Below, one piece after another: positions 16,004 to 22,830 of a stretch of DNA of 64,000 nt (position 1 is its first letter; every line of letters begins with the position of its first letter). The stretch spans positions 3,407,100-3,471,099 of the forward strand of contig NZ_KB900609.1 of the NCBI RefSeq assembly GCF_000379105.1, given 5' to 3'. The notes under the pieces were generated by a model, which had not been told where the DNA came from, ran no database searches, and saw only the letters and a program-made list of their open reading frames with translations. A program made the translations under genes and the position numbers. Source of the DNA: Methylobacterium sp. WSM2598. Lineage in GTDB: Bacteria; Pseudomonadota; Alphaproteobacteria; Rhizobiales; Beijerinckiaceae.

Positions 16004-16983
16004 GCACGGCCATCGCCGAGCGCCAGGAGCGCGCCGCCCACCCGATCGTCGTCTTCAACGAGCAGCTCGACGCCCGAATGGCGCAATTTCGCGCCGCGCT
16101 GCCCGCGCACATCCCGCCGGAGCGCTTCAAGCGCGTCGTCCTCACGGCGGTGCAGACGAACCCGGAACTCCTGGAATGCGACCGGCAGTCCGTCTTCAAC
16201 GCCGCGGTGCGGGCGGCCCAGGACGGCCTCCTGCCGGACGGTCGGGAAGGCGCGATGGTGGTCCGCATGGACTACCGAAAGGGCAAGGTCGCGAACTGGC
16301 AGGTGATGATCGCGGGCCTGCGAAAGAAGGTTCGCAATTCCGGAGAGATCGCCACCTGGGACGCCCAGGTCGTCTACGAGAATGACCACTTCGAGTTCGA
16401 GCTCGGCGACGACCCATTCATCAAGCACAGGCCCGCCCTGACGAATCCCGGCAAGCCGATCGCCGCCTACAGCGTCGCGACGCTGAAGAGCGGCGAGAAA
16501 AGCCGCGAGGTGATGTCGATCGACGACGTGTACCGGATCCGCGATCGTTCGGACGGCTGGAAGGCTTTCAAGGCCAACAAGATTAAATCGACGCCGTGGG
16601 CGAGCGATGAAGGCGAGATGATCCGTAAGACGGTCGCGCGGCGTCACTCGAAGGTGCTTCCGATGAGCACCGATCTTGATGATCTGATCCGCCGCGATGA
16701 CGAGCTCTACGATTTCAAGGGCGCCCAGGACGCGGAGCAGCAGGAGCAGAAGCGCCCTCGCCTCGCTGCGATGCTGGACCAAATTGCTCAGCGCCCAGCC
16801 TATGCCGAGCAGCCCGGCGAGTCCGGCGAGGCGATCGCCGCCGAGCCCGAGGCGGACGCACAGGGCTCCGACAATGACGAGGCCGGCGATCAGCCGGGCG
16901 CTGCGCAGCCCGATCCCGCCGACGACTTCCCGGGCAACGACGCGATCGCCGCAGGCCGCCGGTCGGCGAGGCGGGAGGGCTGA
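16000..16983 (+). CDS. recT: RecT-family single-strand annealing recombinase
   Basis: The core has RFKRVVLTAVQTNPELLECD, FNAAVRAAQDGLLPDGREGA, NWQVMIAGLRKKVRNSGEI and the DPFIKHRPAL block, all typical of RecT. A C-terminal acidic, glutamine/alanine-rich tail spans residues 245-327. RecT pairs complementary single strands for phage recombination. The partner exonuclease is immediately upstream. Confidence 0.95.
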   Translation: MSTAIAERQERAAHPIVVFNEQLDARMAQFRAALPAHIPPERFKRVVLTAVQTNPELLECDRQSVFNAAVRAAQDGLLPDGREGAMVVRMDYRKGKVANWQVMIAGLRKKVRNSGEIATWDAQVVYENDHFEFELGDDPFIKHRPALTNPGKPIAAYSVATLKSGEKSREVMSIDDVYRIRDRSDGWKAFKANKIKSTPWASDEGEMIRKTVARRHSKVLPMSTDLDDLIRRDDELYDFKGAQDAEQQEQKRPRLAAMLDQIAQRPAYAEQPGESGEAIAAEPEADAQGSDNDEAGDQPGAAQPDPADDFPGNDAIAAGRRSARREG

Positions 16984-16986
16984 GCG

Positions 16987-17326
16987 ATGCACTCCAACAT
17001 CCCTCTCCGCTCGCTCGGCGAGCGCATCAGCCACCGCCGTCGCCGCATCAGCGTCACTCAGGCCGAGCTCGCCGCCGCCGTCTGCCTCGGCCCCAAGGCG
17101 ATCTCTGCTATCGAGCGCGGCGGCCGCGCGCCTGGCCCCCCTGCTCCCGCGCCTCGCCGAAGCGCTCGGGCTTCACCCGCGGGACCTGACCGCCGCCGAC
17201 GCCGTGATCGCGCCGGCCGGCGAGGAGCACGATCTCCTCATCGCCTACCGCGCGCTGCCGGACGAGGGCCGGGCCTACGTCCGTGGCCTCGTGGTCGAAG
17301 CTGCCGCCGGGAGGATCGCCCGATGA
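16987..17326 (+). pseudogene. XRE-family regulator interrupted by a +1 frameshift
   Basis: The first 45 codons (LGERISHRRRRISVTQAELA, then PKAISAIERGGR) form a clear XRE helix-turn-helix. Near 17126 the protein-like reading moves +1 to RLAPLLPRLAEALGLHPRDL and ends AAAGRIAR with a TGA at 17324-17326, which overlaps the next ATG as expected for an intact gene. The unshifted frame runs on into the next gene. A single extra base in a CGCGCG tract would explain it. Confidence 0.6.
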
Positions 17327-17667
17327 TCCGGCTCACCGACGCGCTCGCGGATTTCGACCTCGGCGCTCTCGGGCGCGACCTGCAGACGGCCTCGCTCCAC
17401 CAAGACCGCTGCCGGCGCCACGCCGAGCGGATCGCGATCCCGGCGGACTGCCCGGAGACCCGGCGAGCTGCGGCGAACATCGACGTCACCGTTGCGGCTT
17501 TGAGCTCGGCGGAGCGGCTCGTCGCACTGCTCGGACGGTTCCTGGCGGATGAAGGGTCAGGCCGACCGCAAGCGGTGAAGGCGGCCCGGGCGACGCCACT
17601 CGCCATGCGCCGGCCCGGCTCGATGCTGGGGCCGATGGTCGTTATGCAGAGCGCGGAGGGGCGGTGA
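17323..17667 (+). CDS. Hypothetical protein (114 aa)
   Basis: The helical protein begins MIRLTDALADFDLGALGRDL and contains TRRAAANIDVTVAALSSAER. It overlaps both neighbours by a few bases. It is not recognised. Confidence 0.55.
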   Translation: MIRLTDALADFDLGALGRDLQTASLHQDRCRRHAERIAIPADCPETRRAAANIDVTVAALSSAERLVALLGRFLADEGSGRPQAVKAARATPLAMRRPGSMLGPMVVMQSAEGR

Positions 17668-17872
17668 TGGTCGGGACCATCCTCGTCGCCGTGATCGGCT
17701 ACGGTCTTGCCGCAGTCTGCCTGTGCCTGGGCGCGTCCTTTTTCCTGGAGGCCACGAAGGACACAAGACCGCGCGGCGAGCGGATCGGCGCGCTCGTTTG
17801 CACCTTCCCCGCGCTGGTCGCGGCGCTCGTCTTCGCGGGCACCACCCGGTGGCTGCTCGGGGTGCGCTGTGA
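17667..17872 (+). CDS. Small membrane protein, 3' end unclear
   Basis: Two hydrophobic helices are visible: VGTILVAVIGYGLAAVCLCL and TFPALVAALVFAGTTRWLLG. The frame has no stop where the next gene begins. A TGA at 17870-17872 overlaps the GTG of the next gene but sits in another frame, so the gene may carry a one-base frameshift or run on as a fusion. Confidence 0.4.
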
Positions 17873-18111
17873 GCGCCGCCAGCATCTACCACGACCGCAC
17901 CGGCGAGGACCCCGCGCAGGGCAGCGCCATCCAGGTCAGCACATACGGCGGCGAGGTTACCCTCGAACTCGGCGTGATGCGCAACTTCGGGTCGATGTCG
18001 GCAGACGCCTGGGCGGCGCTCAGCCCCGCCGAGGCGCGCGAGCTGGCGGACAACCTGCGGCGGGCGGCGAGTTGGGCAGAGGCGTGCGCGCCTTCGGAGG
18101 ACTCGGTATGA
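17869..18111 (+). CDS. Hypothetical protein (80 aa)
   Basis: A GTG at 17869 starts SAASIYHDRTGEDPAQGSAI; the rest is a beta-rich piece and a C-terminal helix (LSPAEARELADNLRRAASWA). It overlaps the next ATG by four bases. It is not recognised. Confidence 0.5.
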   Translation: MSAASIYHDRTGEDPAQGSAIQVSTYGGEVTLELGVMRNFGSMSADAWAALSPAEARELADNLRRAASWAEACAPSEDSV

Positions 18112-18332
18112 GCCTCCGCGTCACCGTCCCGTTCGACCCATACCTGATCGGCAACGGCCGCTGGTGCTCCTGCTGCTTCCCAGGCGGGCCCCCGGTCGTC
18201 TTCATCCGCCGCCGCTCGCGCCGCGGCTGCAACGAGTGCGCGGGCCAGGGCCGCATCGTCCTCACCGCCGAAGAGATCGTTGCACGCACCATCGCTGCGG
18301 CGCGGGCTCACCGAGAGAGGGCACCACGATGA
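18108..18332 (+). CDS. Zinc-ribbon-like small protein (74 aa), paralogue of 3146-3388
   Basis: The segments DPYLIGNGRWCSCCFPGG and RRGCNECAGQGRIVLTAEEI match the leftward-arm copy over nearly the whole length. The cysteines are partly shifted between the two copies, so metal binding may differ. The ATG overlaps the stop upstream, and its own stop overlaps the next ATG. Confidence 0.65.
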   Translation: MSLRVTVPFDPYLIGNGRWCSCCFPGGPPVVFIRRRSRRGCNECAGQGRIVLTAEEIVARTIAAARAHRERAPR

Positions 18333-18605
18333 GCGAAGAGACCCTGTTGTCGGCCGCTCGCCGCGCCGTCCGCTTCTTCAACATCGACGAGTCGAAGGGC
18401 GGCCTGATGACCGTCGAGACCGTTGCCGCGATGCAGACCCCTGCACAACCAGGTGCCGCTGGAGACCGCTCGGCTGAAGGCGGCGGAGGGCGACTGGGCG
18501 AACGATGTGCCCGCGCCGGACCCAGCTTCTGCGCCGCAGCCTGGGCCGATCGCGGTCCCGTCGGCGGGGGCGGTGGCGCTCGTCGACGCGGAGGGCGGGC
18601 GGTAA
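18329..18605 (+). pseudogene. Hypothetical phage protein with a +1 frameshift
   Basis: The frame begins MSEETLLSAARRAVRFFNID and is protein-like up to VETVAAMQT. In a CCCC run at 18438-18441 the protein-like reading moves +1 to LHNQVPLETARLKAAEGDWA and ends at a TAA at 18603-18605. Deleting one C restores one gene of about 91 aa. The function is unknown. Confidence 0.55.
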
Positions 18606-18616
18606 TGACCGCGCCT

Positions 18617-18988
18617 TCACTCCAGCCAATCGGCTATAACCCCCGTCTCGGCAGCGATCTGATGGCGCTGCGTCGGCGTGAGCTGCCGGCGCCCGCGCTC
18701 GATGTCGCTGAGGTGGCCCTGCGAGATTCCGAGCGCCTCGGCCAGCTGGGCCTGGGTGCAGCCGTGGTGCTTGCGCGCGGCCGTGACCGGCGAGCCGTGC
18801 TCCGCGATCAGGGCGACGAACCAGTGCTCGACCGAGGCCTTCTCGTCCGCTCGGGCGTCGAGCAGGCGAGCGGCGGCGCGATCCTCGGCGGCCTCGTCGC
18901 CCAGGCGCGCGAGCAGCGCGTCGTAGTCGCGGCGCGGGAGGATCACGAGCTCCTCGCCGCCGGGCGTGGTGATGATCTGCACGGTCAT
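18617..18988 (-). CDS. Antitoxin with N-terminal PHD/RelB-like part and XRE helix-turn-helix
   Basis: The N-terminus (GEELVILPRRDYDALLARLG) looks like the PHD/RelB-type dimerisation segment. The C-terminus is an XRE helix-turn-helix (CTQAQLAEALGISQGHLSDI, then ERGRRQLTPTQ). It lies 12 bases downstream of the RelE/ParE-like toxin, giving a toxin-first operon. It would neutralise the toxin and bind the repeated GCGATA-type operator upstream. Confidence 0.75.
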   Translation of the reverse strand: MTVQIITTPGGEELVILPRRDYDALLARLGDEAAEDRAAARLLDARADEKASVEHWFVALIAEHGSPVTAARKHHGCTQAQLAEALGISQGHLSDIERGRRQLTPTQRHQIAAETGVIADWLE

Positions 18989-19000
18989 GGGGTTGTCCTC

Positions 19001-19243
19001 TCAGTCGTAGATATCACGGCGGTGGCCGATGGCGCGGACCTCTATCTGTGCGTCCGTCTCGACGAACACTACCCGGTAGTCACCAACCCGCAGTCGCGCG
19101 CCCGGGCGCCCGGTGAGGGCGCGGACGTCGCCGGCCCCCGTTGCCGCGTAGCGCGCGAGCTTCTCCACGATCGCGAGGCGCGCCGGCTTGGGGAGCCGGG
19201 ACAGTTCGCGGGTCGCGGAGAGGGTATAGGCGATCGGCTTCAT
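19001..19243 (-). CDS. RelE/ParE-family toxin (80 aa)
   Basis: The protein begins MKPIAYTLSATRELSRLPKP and has the family core LTGRPGARLRVGDYRVVFVE, ending in the typical AIGHRRDIYD motif. RelE-type members cut mRNA on the ribosome, ParE-type members poison gyrase; the sequence does not decide between them. The end motif HRRDIY favours the RelE/HigB-like mRNA interferases. It is the first gene of the pair. Confidence 0.85.
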   Translation of the reverse strand: MKPIAYTLSATRELSRLPKPARLAIVEKLARYAATGAGDVRALTGRPGARLRVGDYRVVFVETDAQIEVRAIGHRRDIYD

Positions 19244-19300
19244 TGCGATAATATCGCAGAGTGCCGCGATATTTGCAAGTGCGGATGCGATATTTTGCGA
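19244..19300. promoter_or_regulatory. Clustered operators of the toxin-antitoxin operon
   Basis: TGCGATAATATCGCA at 19244-19258 is a perfect palindrome directly next to the toxin ATG. Related sequences, CGCGATATTTGCA (about 19265-19277) and TGCGATATTTTGCGA (19286-19300), follow at about 21-base intervals, close to two helical turns. This fits cooperative autorepression by the antitoxin complex. Confidence 0.65.
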
Positions 19301-19350
19301 TCGGCGGTTGGCCTGAGCCTCGAAGCGCTCGACGCGGGGAGCGCCGCCTG

Positions 19351-19551
19351 ATGCCTTGGCCCTTCTCGTGGGACCCGCCTCCCATCCTGACCCGCACCGG
19401 CCAGTGCCTCGTGCCGAGCGACCTGTCCTGGCGGCGGGCCGATCAGGTCGTGGCTCTCGGCCTCGGCACCCTCGACCCCCATCACCAGCGCTGGCTCGGG
19501 CTGCTGACGCTCACCGAGGCTGGGCGGGCAGCAGTCGGGAGGGCGACATGA
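19351..19551 (+). CDS. Hypothetical protein (66 aa)
   Basis: The protein begins MPWPFSWDPPPILTRTGQCL and includes a winged-helix-like C-terminus (WLGLLTLTEAGRAAV). The start at 19351 is chosen because upstream sequence belongs to the toxin promoter. It is not recognised. Confidence 0.45.
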   Translation: MPWPFSWDPPPILTRTGQCLVPSDLSWRRADQVVALGLGTLDPHHQRWLGLLTLTEAGRAAVGRAT

Positions 19552-19595
19552 CGCGCTCCCTCGTGATCGACAGTCTTGCAAGCGGTAATCTATAT

Positions 19596-19847
19596 CTAAT
19601 GAAACGCATGGCCACCAATTACGTAAATCTCGAAGGCTTTTATTATCAGTTCGGCGACCATTTGCGCTATTTGGTCATCCACGTCGATGTACCCGTCCGT
19701 GAAATCGATTTCGAATCCGAAAAATTCTGCATCGTAAGAATTCGGAGCGACCCTAACTGCAGTAATCCACTCTCCTCCGGGAATTGCTCGCGCTTCCTCG
19801 AATATGAATTCTTCAAATTGCGCTCGCGATATCGACAAGCGCTGCAC
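19596..19847 (-). CDS. Small low-GC protein (83 aa), member of a four-copy family
   Basis: The protein reads ISRAQFEEFIFEEARAIPGG, EWITAVRVAP, then FFGFEIDFTDG and a hydrophobic helix VAELIIKAFEIYVI. Three other genes in the window (19941, 56622, 57237) have the same length and layout: an N-terminal helix, two or three strands and a C-terminal hydrophobic helix rich in aromatic residues. GC is clearly below that of its neighbours. The function is unknown. Confidence 0.65.
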   Translation of the reverse strand: MQRLSISRAQFEEFIFEEARAIPGGEWITAVRVAPNSYDAEFFGFEIDFTDGYIDVDDQIAQMVAELIIKAFEIYVIGGHAFH

Positions 19848-19940
19848 CGTAAGCTCTCCAAGGCATGGCCCAGCGCACGCTCGGGCTGTCGATTCGTGAT
19901 ATACATCCCCGACAATGTCTGCAAGATGACGGGCATCCGC

Positions 19941-20192
19941 TTAATGAACCGAGCCTGCCTCGACCTCATAAGTGGTCAAGATCATTTCCACCAGGCGCAG
20001 AATTGCTCTGACCGCATCCGCTGCGTCTTCTTCCCTGTCTCTCTGAACGTCAATGAGAACGCCGGAAAAGCTGGCTCCCTGGTTCGCCGTTGTGAGGTTG
20101 ATGGACGTTACGTATTGGCCGCCGGGAATCGTTCTGGCCACGCTGAGGATCTGTTCCTCGGCTTGGCTGAGCGCCATGGGGGTCCGGTGCAT
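19941..20192 (-). CDS. Small protein (83 aa), member of the same four-copy family
   Basis: The protein reads LSQAEEQILSVARTIPGGQY, VTSINLTTANQG, FSGVLIDVQRD and a C-terminal ILRLVEMILTTYEVEA helix. It aligns with the gene at 19596 through the shared R-x-IPGG motif. The start is the ATG at 20192; the longer TTG start is not preferred because the ATG start gives the 83-aa family length. Both genes run leftwards inside a rightward region, which suggests separate acquisition. Confidence 0.65.
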   Translation of the reverse strand: MHRTPMALSQAEEQILSVARTIPGGQYVTSINLTTANQGASFSGVLIDVQRDREEDAADAVRAILRLVEMILTTYEVEAGSVH

Positions 20193-20239
20193 GCGATTCG
20201 CCTTTTGCTCGGGCAAAATTCTACCCCGGAGGCGCGGTC

Positions 20240-20695
20240 ATGACTTCCGCCCGTCTAACCGCCCAGGCCGCGGGCACTCCCGCCTTCCCCCGTCTCGACG
20301 GCGTCGATATCTGGACCGGCCTCACCCGCGAGGAGCAGGACGAGATCGGCGCCATCGCCGTCGAGCTCGTCGTGTCGTGGCGGCTACAGCGCCGGGTCTA
20401 CGAGGACCAGTTAGGCGACATTCTCGCCCGGGCCGCCGAGGCCGCCGACCAGCTGCTGACGCGCGAGCTCGACCTCGCGGTCGGTGACGTGCTGCCGGAC
20501 GGCGCGCTCGAAGCCGAGGACGGCGTGACGGCCCGCATCCCCTCGCTCCTGGGCGACGTGTCCCGGGATTGCGGCTGCACCGAGGAGGACGCCTGCCCGG
20601 GCGGATGCGGCTGGGCGGGCCCCGATCAGTGCTCGACGTGCGCGGCCGAGAATGCGCCGGCAGCCCATAGCTCGGAGCCCGACAATGCAGGCTGA
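20240..20695 (+). CDS. Phage protein with cysteine-rich C-terminal module (151 aa)
   Basis: The N-terminal part is helical (LTREEQDEIGAIAVELVVSW). The C-terminal part has RDCGCTEEDACPGGCGWAGP then DQCSTCAAE, a compact Cys-rich module seen in many phage hypothetical proteins and likely to bind zinc. It overlaps the DUF1643 gene start by 11 bases. Confidence 0.65.
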   Translation: MTSARLTAQAAGTPAFPRLDGVDIWTGLTREEQDEIGAIAVELVVSWRLQRRVYEDQLGDILARAAEAADQLLTRELDLAVGDVLPDGALEAEDGVTARIPSLLGDVSRDCGCTEEDACPGGCGWAGPDQCSTCAAENAPAAHSSEPDNAG

Positions 20696-21281
20696 CCTGC
20701 ACGCCAAGGACCTCTTCGGCGTCCGCTTCACCGACACCATCGCGCGCTCCGCCACGCTCTCGCGCTGCGGCGCCTACCGCTTCACGCTCACCCGCACCTG
20801 GGCCGAGGGCGCGTACGTCTGCTTCGTAGGGCTGAACCCCTCGACGGCGGACCACCGCGTCGACGATCCGGCCGTGCGGCGGTGGATCCACTTCGCCCGC
20901 GCCTGGGGCTACGGCGGGTTCACGGCTGTCAATCTCTACCCCTTCCGATCACCCTCGCCGGCCGAGTGCCGGGCGTGGTCGCGGTGGCAGGAGAACGGCC
21001 CGGACTGGTACGCCCGGGACGTCATCCAGGAGAACCTCAGCACCATCGTGCGCGAGGCCAAGGCCGCGGCGCGCGTCGTGGCGTGCTGGGGTGCCGGCAC
21101 GTGGGACCCGATGTGGACCGACCACGTCGTCGAGGAGATCACGACGGGCGAGGCGCCCTGGCCGGACCTGCACTGCTTCGGGACCACGGCCGACGGCAGC
21201 CCAATCCACCCGGTGGCCCGCGGGCGCTGCCGCGTGCCGGACGGGGCGGCGCTGGCGCTGTGGTGGAAGGGGGAGGTGTAG
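20685..21281 (+). CDS. DUF1643 domain-containing protein
   Basis: The 198-aa protein has the DUF1643 signatures RFTLTRTWAEGAYVCFVGLN then PSTADHRVDDPAVRR, GGFTAVNLYPFRSPSP near residue 80, and VVACWGAGTWDPMW. DUF1643 proteins are common in phages and mobile elements. Their biochemical role is not established. The ATG at 20685 is chosen because the family begins close to the AYRFTLTR block. Confidence 0.85.
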   Translation: MQADLHAKDLFGVRFTDTIARSATLSRCGAYRFTLTRTWAEGAYVCFVGLNPSTADHRVDDPAVRRWIHFARAWGYGGFTAVNLYPFRSPSPAECRAWSRWQENGPDWYARDVIQENLSTIVREAKAAARVVACWGAGTWDPMWTDHVVEEITTGEAPWPDLHCFGTTADGSPIHPVARGRCRVPDGAALALWWKGEV

Positions 21282-21283
21282 CG

Positions 21284-21640
21284 GTGTCTCAGCACGTAAC
21301 CGCGGCGCGTCTCGTCGAAGAGTTCGGGTTCACCGAGCGGCACTGGATTCGAATGGCGGCGGCCGGCCGCGTGCCTGGCGCTCGACAGCCCTTCGGACCT
21401 CGCTCAAGCTGGGTGTTCGATTTGCGCGCCGTGCGTCAGTGGTGGGAAACGAGCCGGAGGACGGTGCTCGAATGGCCGACATCTACCTCCGTGGGCAAAC
21501 GTGGTGGGGCCGAGTCCAGAAGGACGGCAAGGACCTCCGCGCGTCCCTCGGAACACGATCTGAAGGCGTTGCTCGGCAGCGTCTTGCAATCTGGCTCGGC
21601 GAACTCGAAGCCCAAGCGTGGGGCGCCAAGCCGCGGCTGA
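21284..21640 (+). CDS. Excisionase-like helix-turn-helix protein
   Basis: A GTG at 21284 starts SQHVTAARLVEEFGFTERHW, followed by IRMAAAGRVPGARQPFGP and WVFDLRAVRQWWE, the winged helix-turn-helix pattern of AlpA/Xis-type proteins. The frame remains open and overlaps the integrase start by 169 bases, so the last 50 residues may be read from shared DNA. Its position directly before the integrase supports an excisionase role. Confidence 0.6.
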   Translation: MSQHVTAARLVEEFGFTERHWIRMAAAGRVPGARQPFGPRSSWVFDLRAVRQWWETSRRTVLEWPTSTSVGKRGGAESRRTARTSARPSEHDLKALLGSVLQSGSANSKPKRGAPSRG

Positions 21641-22656
21641 CTCTCAACACCGTGATGGCGGAGTTCATCCGCGAGCACGGCCCGACGCTGCGCCCATCCA
21701 CGCTCCGCCGCTACGGCGTGTCCATCGCTTGGCTCGACGAGCACTTCCGCGGCAAGCTCCTCCTCGAGATCAAGCCGGCCGACCTGCGCGCCTTCGAGAC
21801 CGCGCGCCGGACGGCGGGCGCCTCCGCGCCGACGGTTCGGCGCGATCTCGCCTGCCTCTCGACCATCTTCGCGTTCGCGATCGAGAAGGAGTACGCTGAC
21901 CTCAACCCGGTCACGCCCTTCATCAGGCAGCGGGCGCGCCGCGGTCTGCGCGAGAGCCCGCCTCGCACCCGCTACTTGTCCCGGGCCGAGGAGGCGCGCC
22001 TGCTCGACGGCGCCCTGCCCTACGTGCGCGACGCCATCCTGTTCGCGATCTACACGGGCCTGCGCATGGAGGAGCAATTCTCCCTCACTTGGGCGCAGGT
22101 CGACCTCGCCCGTAAGCACCTCACCATCTCGGCCGAGACGGCGAAAGGGAAGCGCGAGCGGACCGTGATCATGCTGGCCCCGGCTGTCGGAGTGCTCGAG
22201 CGGATGCCGCGGCACCTGACCAGCCCCTACGTCTTCCACCATGGCGCGGCCACCACGACGCGGGGCGCGACGCGGCGAGCCGCCCTCCCCCGCCCGGACC
22301 GGAACGACGGCGAGCGGTTTAACAATCTCGACCGCGGGCTGCGCAACGCGGCCGCACGGGCGAAGGTGCAGGACCTCCGCTGGCACGACCTGCGGCGCAC
22401 CCACGGGTGCCGGCTCCTGCAGGAGGAGCGCTGGTCGATGGAGATGGTCCGCGACCAGCTCGGCCACCGAAGCGTCGTGCAGACGGAGAAGGCCTACGCG
22501 TTTCTCGAGGTGGAAGCCCGGCGCGCAGCGGCGCACGGGGCTGGCGCGGCGCCTATGGTCGATCTCGACCCGGTCACCGGAAAGCCCCTCGTCGCACAAA
22601 AGCCGGCACAGGGGCGGCGGTTTGATCTGGAAAAACAAGCGAAATCAAAGCGCTAG
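21472..22656 (+). CDS. int: Tyrosine-type phage integrase (element A)
   Basis: The 394-aa protein has an N-terminal arm-binding start (MADIYLRGQTWWGRVQKDGK), a SAM-like core-binding domain (RPSTLRRYGVSIAWLDEHF) and a catalytic domain. The catalytic residues are Arg in YTGLRMEEQFSLTW, His-x-x-Arg in WHDLRRTHG, His in QLGHRS and the Tyr in KAYAF. The gene ends 35 bases before the tRNA 3' end that serves as the attachment site, the standard arrangement. Confidence 0.95.
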   Translation: MADIYLRGQTWWGRVQKDGKDLRASLGTRSEGVARQRLAIWLGELEAQAWGAKPRLTLNTVMAEFIREHGPTLRPSTLRRYGVSIAWLDEHFRGKLLLEIKPADLRAFETARRTAGASAPTVRRDLACLSTIFAFAIEKEYADLNPVTPFIRQRARRGLRESPPRTRYLSRAEEARLLDGALPYVRDAILFAIYTGLRMEEQFSLTWAQVDLARKHLTISAETAKGKRERTVIMLAPAVGVLERMPRHLTSPYVFHHGAATTTRGATRRAALPRPDRNDGERFNNLDRGLRNAAARAKVQDLRWHDLRRTHGCRLLQEERWSMEMVRDQLGHRSVVQTEKAYAFLEVEARRAAAHGAGAAPMVDLDPVTGKPLVAQKPAQGRRFDLEKQAKSKR

Positions 22657-22690
22657 AACATCAGTATTGCGTGTTTTGGTACCGCCATTC

Positions 22691-22719
22691 CCAGGTTCGA
22701 ATCCTGGCGCCCCAGCCAA
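22691..22719 (+). other. Attachment site: tRNA 3'-end fragment (first copy)
   Basis: CCAGGTTCGAATCCTGG at 22691-22707 is a T-arm with the conserved GTTCGAAT loop, followed by CGCCCCAGCCA, the acceptor 3' strand with CCA. There is no rest of a tRNA, so this is a duplicated 3' end created by integration. The 19 bases ATCCTGGCGCCCCAGCCAA recur at 54371. The acceptor implies a tRNA starting TGGGGCG, possibly tRNA-Gln; that identity is a guess. Confidence 0.85.
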
Positions 22720-22830
22720 CTTCCCGCTAAAGCACTGACAGGGCTCACATTCGGGTCGTCCGCCGCAGCGGATCGGCCTCGTTGCTACAATCCGCTGCTA
22801 CAATCGCCGCCTCGGGTGGCGTGGAGCAGC

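Noticed and set aside
22691..22719. Intact tRNA gene
   Set aside because: Only the T-arm and acceptor 3' strand are present; no D-arm, anticodon arm or 5' acceptor strand precede it.
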